Shown here in pieces: positions 1 through 5,036 of a DNA stretch of 5,036 nucleotides; position 1 is the first letter of the stretch, and each line of letters begins with the position of its first letter. The position numbers were made by a program, and so were the translations under genes. The DNA comes from Candidatus Omnitrophota bacterium (lineage in GTDB: Bacteria > Omnitrophota > Omnitrophia > Omnitrophales > Abzuiibacteriaceae), in assembly GCA_016206995.1 (NCBI GenBank), contig JACQQN010000106.1:1-5036 (forward strand). Reading direction: 5' to 3'. Under the pieces are notes generated by a model that was not told the DNA's origin, did no database searches, and saw only the letters and a list, made by a program, of their open reading frames with translations.

Positions 1-2244
1 CTTTATGAACGAGGCTTGATCTATCAGGGCGACTATATTATTAACTGGTGTCCCCGCTGTCAAACTGCACTGTCAGACGAAGAAGCAGCCCATAAAGAAA
101 TCGAAGGTTCACTTTATCATATCCGTTATCCACTCGAGAAAGCAGTTGGTGAAGTTGACCATTTGGTAGTCGCCACGACGCGGCCCGAGACCATGCTGGG
201 TGATACGGCTGTCGCAGTCAATCCGAAAGACACGCGTTACCAGCATTTAATTGGCAAGCGAGCAATTCTTCCGCTCGTGAACCGCCCGATTCCAATTATT
301 GCAGATGATTTTGTAGATCTCGATTTTGGAACCGGGCTTGTCAAAGTAACGCCCGCGCACGACCCAAACGATTTTGCATTCCAATCACGTCACCCTGAAA
401 TTGGTTTGATTAATATTTTGAATCCGGATGGGACGGTCAATGAAAATGGGGGCAGTTACAAAGGGCTTGACCGGTTTGAAGCAAGAAAACAGGTTGTTCG
501 CGATTTAGAATCAAAAGAACTTCTCGTGAAACGCGTTTCTCATTTGCACGCGGTTGGCCACTGTTATCGCTGCCATACGATCGTGGAGCCTTATCTTTCG
601 AAGCAATGGTTTGTCAAAATGAAGCCAATGGCCGAGAAAGCTTTAAAAGCACACCGAGAAGGAAAAACAAAATTTGTTCCTGAACGGTGGAATAAAGTTT
701 ATCTCAACTGGCTTGAAGGTATTCGTGATTGGTGTATCTCACGGCAGATTTGGTGGGGTCACCAAATTCCCGTTTGGTATTGCGAATGCGGAAAAACTAT
801 TGTTTCTCGTGAAGATCCAACGCAATGTCCGCATTGCAAATCCAAGAACCTAAAGCGAGATCCTGATGTGCTGGATACCTGGTTTTCATCGTGGCTGTGG
901 CCATTTTCAACATTGGGCTGGCCAGAAAAAACAAAAGATTTGGATTATTTTTATCCGACATCTGTTTTGGTAACGGCACCTGAGATTATTTTCTTTTGGG
1001 TCGCGCGAATGATCATGGCAGGCCTCGAATTTACAGGTGAAGTTCCGTTTCATACCATTTACATTCATGGAACGGTTCGGACGGATACGGGCCAAAAAAT
1101 GTCCAAGTCGCTTGGGAACGCCATTGATCCGCTGACTGTGATTGATGAGATTGGAGCTGATGCACTTCGGTTTTCCATTGTGATGCTGACCGCAAGCGGC
1201 CAAGATGCATACCTTTCCCACGAGAAGTTTGAGCTTGGTCGAAATTTCACTAATAAAATTTGGAATGCCTCTCGATTTGTGATTTCGAATTTCCCCTCAC
1301 CCTCCCCTCTCCCCTTAAGGGGAGAGGATAAAGGTGAGGGGGAAGGCGAAAAATTCAAACTTTCTTTTTCAAATCTCTCTCTTGACGACAAGTGGATTTT
1401 AACGGAACTCCAGGAAACCATTCAGAAAGTGACAAGATCGATTGAAGAATTTCGTTTCAATGATGCTGCCACGGCGCTTTACCAGTTTTTTTGGAGTGCT
1501 TTTTGTGATTGGTATATTGAACTTACGAAACCTATTTTGAACGGCGAGGAAGGTAACCTGAATCGCCAAGCAACCGTCCGATCCGTTTTAGCATTGGTGC
1601 TTGAGCAATTTTTCAAGATGCTTCATCCTTTTATGCCGTTTTTGTCCGAAGAAATTTGGAATCGATTGAAAGAATATATTGATGACCCATCTTTTGAAAA
1701 ATCTTCAATCATGCTTTCAAATTGGCCAAAACCAAACCCGTCATTTCATTTTAAAGAAGAAGCTCGTGAAGTTGCGCTGTTTCAAGAAGCAGTGACTGGT
1801 ATTCGAGATATTCGCGCGCGTCTCGGTATTTCACCAAAAGAAAAATTAGACGTGGTGATTACTTCACATGACTCGGGAACTCTAAAACGAGTCCGGCAAT
1901 TTGAGTCACAAATTACCCATTTAACAAACATCGTTCGCATTGAATGGGTGGATCGGGTGAAGAAAGGTGCCGGAATGATCGGGAAAGTTTTTGCTGATAT
2001 GGAAATTTTCGTGACCGGGGTCCCTCAAGCCAATTTAAATCAAGAGCAAGAAAAGACAAAGAAGAAAATCGGGGAACTTGAAGCATATACAAAATCGCTT
2101 GGCGACAAACTTGCCAATCAGAATTTTACCGCTCGGGCGCCGGAAGAAATTGTAGCCGACATGAGGGAGAAGAAGGAAGCGGCAGAGAAAGAACTTCTCG
2201 CTCACCGTGAAAATTTAGCGATGCTCCAAGGTGGTGGGAATTAA
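1..2244 (+). CDS. valS: Valyl-tRNA synthetase, 5'-truncated by the window edge
   Basis: This cytoplasmic class I synthetase charges tRNA-Val with valine and hydrolyses mischarged Thr-tRNA-Val. The frame is open from base 1, giving 747 residues; the N-terminal part with the HIGH motif lies outside, so any start inside the window is false. Numbering from the first codon, CxxC pairs at C17/C20 and C188/C191 flank the CP1 editing domain, which carries ATTRPET (58-64) and the GTGLVKVTPAHDPND motif. A second likely zinc site is C261/C263/C276/C279. DVLDTWFSS and KMSKS (366-370) mark the catalytic core. The anticodon-binding domain starts near LSLDDKWIL. Residues from about 678 to the end are charged and form the C-terminal coiled-coil arm typical of bacterial ValRS. 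A palindromic repeat adds residues at about 431-448. The gene ends in TAA, 97 bp before the preferred dinB start. The family assignment is secure. Confidence 0.98.
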   Translation, partial: LYERGLIYQGDYIINWCPRCQTALSDEEAAHKEIEGSLYHIRYPLEKAVGEVDHLVVATTRPETMLGDTAVAVNPKDTRYQHLIGKRAILPLVNRPIPIIADDFVDLDFGTGLVKVTPAHDPNDFAFQSRHPEIGLINILNPDGTVNENGGSYKGLDRFEARKQVVRDLESKELLVKRVSHLHAVGHCYRCHTIVEPYLSKQWFVKMKPMAEKALKAHREGKTKFVPERWNKVYLNWLEGIRDWCISRQIWWGHQIPVWYCECGKTIVSREDPTQCPHCKSKNLKRDPDVLDTWFSSWLWPFSTLGWPEKTKDLDYFYPTSVLVTAPEIIFFWVARMIMAGLEFTGEVPFHTIYIHGTVRTDTGQKMSKSLGNAIDPLTVIDEIGADALRFSIVMLTASGQDAYLSHEKFELGRNFTNKIWNASRFVISNFPSPSPLPLRGEDKGEGEGEKFKLSFSNLSLDDKWILTELQETIQKVTRSIEEFRFNDAATALYQFFWSAFCDWYIELTKPILNGEEGNLNRQATVRSVLALVLEQFFKMLHPFMPFLSEEIWNRLKEYIDDPSFEKSSIMLSNWPKPNPSFHFKEEAREVALFQEAVTGIRDIRARLGISPKEKLDVVITSHDSGTLKRVRQFESQITHLTNIVRIEWVDRVKKGAGMIGKVFADMEIFVTGVPQANLNQEQEKTKKKIGELEAYTKSLGDKLANQNFTARAPEEIVADMREKKEAAEKELLAHRENLAMLQGGGN
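1293..1341. repeat. Palindromic repeat inserted in frame within valS
   Basis: The element is a nested inverted repeat. A 9-bp outer arm CCCCTCACC (1293-1301) matches GGTGAGGGG (1333-1341), and an 11-bp inner arm CCTCTCCCCTT (1306-1316) matches AAGGGGAGAGG (1317-1327). Asymmetric spacers of 4 and 5 bases separate the arms. From general memory, repeats of the form CCCTCACCC..CCCTCTCCC..GGGAGAGGG..GGTGAGGG are scattered through many bacterial genomes, mostly between genes. Here the frame stays open and encodes Pro/Ser-rich then Gly/Glu-rich residues (about codons 432-448), in a linker where E. coli ValRS, as I recall it, is about 14 residues shorter. The arms are seen directly; the status as a mobile or dispersed repeat is inferred. 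Confidence 0.85.
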
Positions 2245-2251
2245 CCCGTTG

Positions 2252-2326
2252 GTAGGGGCTGGCCCCTGTGCCAGCCCGAAAAGGATATTGAATAAAATAA
2301 TGGGCGGCCGCTGGGGCCACCCCTAC
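2252..2326. repeat. MITE-like element with about 25-bp imperfect terminal inverted repeats
   Basis: The left end GTAGGGGCTGGCCCC (2252-2266), continuing to 2277, is matched by the reverse complement of 2302-2326, which begins GTAGGGGTGGCCCC. The two ends align over about 25 bp with one single-base gap and a few mismatches. They enclose an A/T-rich core of about 24 bp (2278-2301). The left arm also folds on itself: GGGCTGG (2256-2262) pairs with CCAGCCC (2271-2277). Such G/C-rich GTAGGGG..CCCCTAC elements are, from general memory, common small non-coding repeats in environmental bacteria. There is no transposase and no T-tract, so it is a poor candidate for an intrinsic terminator of valS. It fills most of the valS-dinB gap. 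Confidence 0.8.
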
Positions 2327-2341
2327 AATTGCACACACACC

Positions 2342-3418
2342 GTGATTCGTAAAATTATTCATATAGATATGGACGCGTTTTTCGCAGCGGTTGAAATTCG
2401 TGATAATCCATCGCTTGCCGGAAAACCTGTCGTGGTTGGCGGTAATCCGAACGGACGTGGTGTCGTTAGTGCCGCTTCCTATGAAGCGCGGAAATTCGGT
2501 ATTTGTTCTGCAATGCCTGCTGTCCAAGCGAAGCATCTTTGTCCAGAAGCAATTTTCCTCAAGCCCAATTTTAAAAAATATAGCGAAGCTTCAGAAGTTA
2601 TTCATTCTATTTTTAAACATTATACAAAACTAGTAGAGTCAGCTGGTCTTGATGAGGCATATTTGGATGTGACAGAAAATATTTTGAAGATCGAAGACCC
2701 CGTTCTACTTGCAAAGATGATTCAGCAAAATATTCGTGCGGTAACAAAGCTCACGGCTTCTGCAGGTGTTGCGCCGAACAAATTCCTCGCAAAAATTGCT
2801 TCTGATATGCAAAAGCCAGCTGGACTCACGGTGGTAGAACCGAAGCAGGTGAGCGAGTTTTTAAAAGAGCTCCCTGTTCGGAAAATTCCAGGTGTTGGCC
2901 CTGTCTCTGGAAAAGAACTCAATCAACTTGGGATTAAAACGATTGGGGAGCTTGCATTGCAAAGCAAAGAGAATCTGATCCAGCTTTTTGGAAAATGGGG
3001 CGTCGCACTTTACGAGCGCGCACACGGGATTGACAATCGTCCGGTTGAAACCGAATATGAACAGAAGCAAATTGGTTCTGAAGAGACTTTTGAACGGGAT
3101 CTTCTCAGTTTTCAGAAAATGGAGCAAGAACTTCACGAACTCTCAGATGAAGTTTCCTTTTACTTGGAGCGTGATGGAATTCTTGCGCGCACCGTAACGC
3201 TCAAAGTAAAATATTCAGACTTTACGGTGAATACGCGAAGCCATACCCTTGCAGAACCTTTCAACCAAACCGAAATTATTTTTCAGGAAGTGGTGAAATT
3301 GCTCCACGAAAAAACCGAGGCTGGCAAACGTCCCATTCGTTTGCTCGGCGTGAGCGTGTCGGGATTGGTTGGACAGGAAGAGGCTGCAATAATCAATCAA
3401 GCAGAATTGTTTAGGTGA
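2342..3418 (+). CDS. dinB: DNA polymerase IV (Y-family translesion polymerase)
   Basis: DinB copies past damaged template bases at low fidelity and is recruited to stalled forks by the sliding clamp. From GTG 2342 the protein has 358 residues (E. coli has 351). It begins VIRKIIHIDMDAFFAAVE, which matches the usual MRKIIHIDMD start. D9, D104 and E105 are the expected metal ligands, and F14 is the probable steric gate. The usual SLDE motif reads GLDE. A helix-hairpin-helix (RKIPGVGPVSG) lies at about 180-200, and the little-finger domain starts near IGSEETFERDL (244). The C-terminus, QAELFR, has the form of the QxxLF beta-clamp-binding motif, which indicates an intact protein and a true TGA stop. 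The frame is open back to GTG 2231, through the repeat, but those 37 residues do not resemble DinB. ATG 2300 is a less likely alternative start. No clear ribosome binding site or SOS box is visible. Confidence 0.96.
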   Translation: MIRKIIHIDMDAFFAAVEIRDNPSLAGKPVVVGGNPNGRGVVSAASYEARKFGICSAMPAVQAKHLCPEAIFLKPNFKKYSEASEVIHSIFKHYTKLVESAGLDEAYLDVTENILKIEDPVLLAKMIQQNIRAVTKLTASAGVAPNKFLAKIASDMQKPAGLTVVEPKQVSEFLKELPVRKIPGVGPVSGKELNQLGIKTIGELALQSKENLIQLFGKWGVALYERAHGIDNRPVETEYEQKQIGSEETFERDLLSFQKMEQELHELSDEVSFYLERDGILARTVTLKVKYSDFTVNTRSHTLAEPFNQTEIIFQEVVKLLHEKTEAGKRPIRLLGVSVSGLVGQEEAAIINQAELFR

Positions 3419-3435
3419 GGGGCAAGCGCTGGGTG

Positions 3436-3462
3436 CTGCGTCATGCGTTCACGCAGAACGCA
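3436..3462. repeat. Small hairpin repeat between dinB and the aldolase gene
   Basis: TGCGTTC (3444-3450) and GAACGCA (3456-3462) form a perfect 7-bp stem with a 5-base loop. A competing stem pairs CTGCGT (3436-3441) with ACGCAG (3451-3456). The stretch is made mostly of repeated TGCGT/ACGCA units and looks like a fragment of a dispersed repeat. It lacks a T-tract, so it is not a standard terminator. An mRNA-processing or stabilising role is possible but unsupported. Confidence 0.55.
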
Positions 3463-3486
3463 ATACGATGAACACGGTACGAAATC

Positions 3487-4086
3487 ATGATTGACGAAGG
3501 ATATATTAAATTTAATTGCATGTGGAAAAAAGCGCGAGCGCTTCCAGCTAAAGCCTTACGCGAGATTACCAAATGGCGGAATTGGTTGCACGAACTTGGT
3601 TTTATTGGTGTTTATCCGGATGGAATTGGATTTGGAAATGTGAGTATCCGCATTCCGAATACCACGCAATTTATCATCACAGGAACTCAAACCGGTGGTA
3701 TTGCGAAACTGGCTGCAAAACATTACACCAAAGTTACCTCCGGGAATTTTGAGCAAAATGCTTTGCAGTGTGAAGGCCCCGTCGAAGCGTCTTCGGAATC
3801 TCTCACGCATCTTGCGGTTTATCAGGCGGATAAGAATATTCATGCGATTATTCACACACACCACCCCAAACTGTGGAAAAAACTTTTAGACAAGGTTCCA
3901 ACGACATTCCCTTCAGTTGCGTATGGAACTCCAGAAATGGCACACGAAATTTTTCGTTTATTCAAAGAAACTGACCTAGCAAAGCAAAAGATTCTTGTCA
4001 TGGCTGGACACGAAGATGGTTTGATTACCTTCGGCTGTAATCTAGACCAGGCAGGGGAAGCACTCCTTAAAATAGATAATAAATAA
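3487..4086 (+). CDS. Class II aldolase/adducin-family protein, substrate unknown
   Basis: The gene encodes a 199-residue single-domain protein of the fold shared by fuculose-1-phosphate aldolase, ribulose-5-phosphate epimerase and methylthioribulose-1-phosphate dehydratase (MtnB). Seen in order: GIGFGNVSIR (47-55), the substrate-loop motif of the family; FIITGTQTG (62-70), the phosphate-binding-like stretch; SSES with E104 as the likely catalytic acid; HTH (H123, H125) and H175 in MAGHEDG as the three probable zinc ligands. All key positions are present, so the enzyme is probably active and cytoplasmic. The length fits the family, but the motifs do not separate aldolase, epimerase and dehydratase functions, so no symbol is given. 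ATG 3487 is preferred because it gives a full-length N-terminus; ATG 3520 (M12) is possible. No good Shine-Dalgarno sequence precedes either. The gene lies 68 bp after dinB and may share its transcript. Confidence 0.9.
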   Translation: MIDEGYIKFNCMWKKARALPAKALREITKWRNWLHELGFIGVYPDGIGFGNVSIRIPNTTQFIITGTQTGGIAKLAAKHYTKVTSGNFEQNALQCEGPVEASSESLTHLAVYQADKNIHAIIHTHHPKLWKKLLDKVPTTFPSVAYGTPEMAHEIFRLFKETDLAKQKILVMAGHEDGLITFGCNLDQAGEALLKIDNK

Positions 4087-4098
4087 TACTATATAGTA
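4087..4098. other. 12-bp perfect palindrome just after the aldolase stop
   Basis: TACTATATAGTA is a perfect dyad immediately after the TAA stop. The symmetry resumes after one mismatched pair, to about 4084-4101. It is A/T-rich with no loop, so it suits a dimeric DNA-binding protein better than an RNA hairpin. It lies about 50 bp upstream of the -35 box of the next promoter. A chance palindrome in A/T-rich DNA cannot be excluded. Confidence 0.35.
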
Positions 4099-4150
4099 CT
4101 AATCTACCCCATTTGTATCTAATGAAAATCCGAAAGTTAAGAAAATCAGT

Positions 4151-4179
4151 TTGACAGGTAATTTTTCAGGTGTTATACT
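4151..4179 (+). promoter_or_regulatory. Consensus extended sigma70-type promoter
   Basis: A perfect -35 TTGACA (4151-4156) and a -10 TATACT (4174-4179) are separated by exactly 17 bp. TG at 4171-4172, one base before the -10, adds an extended -10 element. The predicted start is one of the A residues at about 4185-4187, giving a leader of about 100 nt before ATG 4287. It would drive the exported-protein gene. This is the best promoter I can see in the window. Confidence 0.85.
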
Positions 4180-4188
4180 TCAGCAAAT

Positions 4189-4218
4189 CTCAAACCAGTG
4201 TGTTTGAGTTATTTTTTT
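4189..4218 (+). terminator. Hairpin plus T-tract, terminator or attenuator-like, at the transcript 5' end
   Basis: CTCAAAC (4189-4195) and GTTTGAG (4202-4208) form a perfect 7-bp stem around a 6-base loop, followed by TTA and seven T residues (4212-4218). This is the layout of an intrinsic terminator, though the stem has only three G-C pairs and would be weak. It begins about 3 nt after the predicted start of the promoter at 4151-4179. It could end transcripts arriving from the aldolase gene, give premature termination of the downstream gene, or cap the 5' end of its mRNA. Confidence 0.6.
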
Positions 4219-4225
4219 GCTTGCT

Positions 4226-4249
4226 CGGACAAAACTTTAAAAAAGTCCG
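4226..4249 (+). promoter_or_regulatory. Second inverted repeat in the leader
   Basis: CGGAC (4226-4230) and GTCCG (4245-4249) form a 5-bp stem around a 14-base A/T-rich loop, in which ACTTT/AAAGT can pair as an alternative. CTCGGAC (4224-4230) can also pair with GTTTGAG (4202-4208) of the first hairpin through two G-U wobbles, so the two leader structures compete. The short stem makes a functional claim tentative. Confidence 0.35.
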
Positions 4250-4286
4250 TCAAAATGTTACAGAAACGGTTGGTAAACGAGCTTTC

Positions 4287-5036
4287 ATGAAATTAAAATT
4301 CCCCCAAAGATTAATTGCAGCGACCGTTCTTTTTACCTTCTCTTTCACAAACACCATTGCCTATTCAGATGTCCAGTTTCTCTCCTCATTTTGGAAAAAA
4401 GAAGTTGATACAATTCCGGCTTCTAAATCGGTTAACTCACCGAGCTATGAGCGTGCACTTTTTGAACTTCGGGATCGGTTGCTCAAAGACCCGACTGGGA
4501 TTTCTAAATCGGACGTTTCAACACTTTTCCAGCGCAGAAAAACACCTTCCCGGTTAAGCAGATTGTTTGCCCAATCTTCCGGTGTTGATGATCCTACTTT
4601 ATTAGAAGATGTACAACCCGTTTACGATCGCGCAGTGATTAATCGCAAGCCGCTCATTACTCGATCCTTGACGCAATCTGTGCTAAGAGCTGAACTGCGT
4701 TTGCCGCAGATACATCCTTTGAATGATGGGGATTACAAGCGGCTTATTAAACCACTTCTTGCGGAGCTTGATGCAATTATTTCTTCCCAAAATACCGTTG
4801 ATGCGGAGCAAATCTACGATCTTATGAACACTGCCGTTTCAAAATTTGCGAAAACGGATCAGACCACGTTTAATCGAGTGCTTATAATTCTGACACGACT
4901 TCTTCCTCCGGATCGGACATTTCCACAGTTAGATCGAACTGAATGGCTTGAGCTATTGCCAAAAGCGAAAACTGCGCTTGAACAACTTAATCCTGCGCGT
5001 TCCGAATTACGTTTGACGGTTGGCGAGCGGGAGATA
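4287..5036 (+). CDS. Exported protein of unknown function, 3'-truncated by the window edge
   Basis: I do not recognise this protein. The frame is open from ATG 4287 to the last base, giving 250 codons with no stop, so the full length is unknown. The N-terminus is a standard signal peptide: basic MKLKFPQR, a hydrophobic core at about L9-I24, and a likely Sec cleavage after AYS (27), before DVQF. No lipobox cysteine is present, which argues against a lipoprotein. The mature part is mostly soluble and probably helical, rich in Leu, Arg, Asp and Lys, with no transmembrane helix, no cysteine and no catalytic motif that I can see. The frame extends upstream to codon 4155 with GTG options at 4170 and 4200; these precede or closely follow the predicted transcription start and would bury the signal peptide, so ATG 4287 is preferred. 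No strong Shine-Dalgarno sequence is seen. It has its own promoter at 4151-4179. Confidence 0.8.
   Translation, partial: MKLKFPQRLIAATVLFTFSFTNTIAYSDVQFLSSFWKKEVDTIPASKSVNSPSYERALFELRDRLLKDPTGISKSDVSTLFQRRKTPSRLSRLFAQSSGVDDPTLLEDVQPVYDRAVINRKPLITRSLTQSVLRAELRLPQIHPLNDGDYKRLIKPLLAELDAIISSQNTVDAEQIYDLMNTAVSKFAKTDQTTFNRVLIILTRLLPPDRTFPQLDRTEWLELLPKAKTALEQLNPARSELRLTVGEREI

Noticed and set aside
16..18. TTG at 16 as the valS start
   Set aside because: The frame is open from base 1 with family-consistent residues (LYERGLIYQ) before it, and the N-terminal catalytic part with HIGH is missing; the gene starts outside the window.
1293..1341. CRISPR repeat or rho-independent terminator in valS
   Set aside because: There is a single copy with no spacers, no T-tract, and it lies within an uninterrupted coding frame.
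907..1421. Minus-strand open frames opposite valS
   Set aside because: They lie wholly opposite conserved ValRS coding sequence, have no recognisable domains, and mirror the plus-strand codons and the palindrome.
2252..2326. The valS-dinB element as an intrinsic terminator of valS
   Set aside because: It can fold strongly but has no T-tract after the right arm on the + strand; its paired ends fit a repeat element better.
2329..2355. TTGCAC and TAAAAT as a dinB promoter
   Set aside because: The spacing is only 15 bp and the -10 would fall inside the coding region after GTG 2342.
2126..2536. Minus-strand 136-codon frame across the valS-dinB junction
   Set aside because: It overlaps the 3' end of valS, the repeat and the conserved start of dinB, and its translation has no coherent family features.
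3416..3490. Read-through of the dinB TGA, with the frame open to a TGA overlapping the aldolase ATG
   Set aside because: DinB ends naturally in a QxxLF clamp motif, so the TGA is a sensible stop; the following 23 open codons cover repeat-like DNA and look fortuitous.
4315..4557. An 80-codon + frame inside the last gene
   Set aside because: It is a shifted frame within the longer open frame from ATG 4287, which has a signal peptide and runs to the window end.

Overview
This window comes from a bacterial chromosome of middling G+C content, with every recognisable gene on the + strand. From left to right it holds the 3' five-sixths of a valyl-tRNA synthetase gene (valS), a complete gene for the Y-family translesion polymerase Pol IV (dinB), a complete gene for a small class II aldolase/adducin-family metal enzyme, and the start of a gene for an exported protein I do not recognise. 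The first three genes lie 68-97 bp apart and could be co-transcribed. The last one has its own consensus sigma70-type promoter after a 200-bp gap. TGA ends dinB just after a clamp-binding motif, so the standard bacterial code fits and codes that reassign TGA are unlikely. The organism cannot be fixed from these genes. Their style (no clear Shine-Dalgarno sequences, many palindromic repeats, housekeeping genes beside an orphan exported protein) suggests an uncultured lineage such as Omnitrophota or Patescibacteria. That is a weak inference.

The main interest is the repeats. Three unrelated palindromic elements sit in the first 3.5 kb: one in frame inside valS, one of about 75 bp with terminal inverted repeats between valS and dinB, and one compact hairpin repeat between dinB and the aldolase gene. 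The valS copy is translated and adds a Pro/Ser-rich then Gly/Glu-rich stretch between the catalytic core and the anticodon-binding domain. The valS-dinB copy is open in the dinB frame, so a naive start call would extend DinB by 37 residues; the family N-terminus instead points to GTG 2342.

In the gap before the last gene, a near-perfect extended promoter (TTGACA, 17 bp, TATACT with a TG) is followed almost at once by a 7-bp perfect hairpin and a T-tract. The terminator-like structure would therefore start about 3 nt into the transcript. A second inverted repeat follows in the leader. This could be an attenuated leader, a 5' stabilising hairpin, or an upstream-gene terminator that overlaps the promoter.

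Functionally, ValRS (translation), Pol IV (lesion bypass) and the aldolase-like enzyme (carbohydrate or other small-molecule metabolism) share no pathway, and their proximity does not imply one. I found no CRISPR array, tRNA, rRNA, transposase, phage gene or defence system. I see no convincing new multi-gene system; the unusual features are the repeat insertions and the leader of the last gene.
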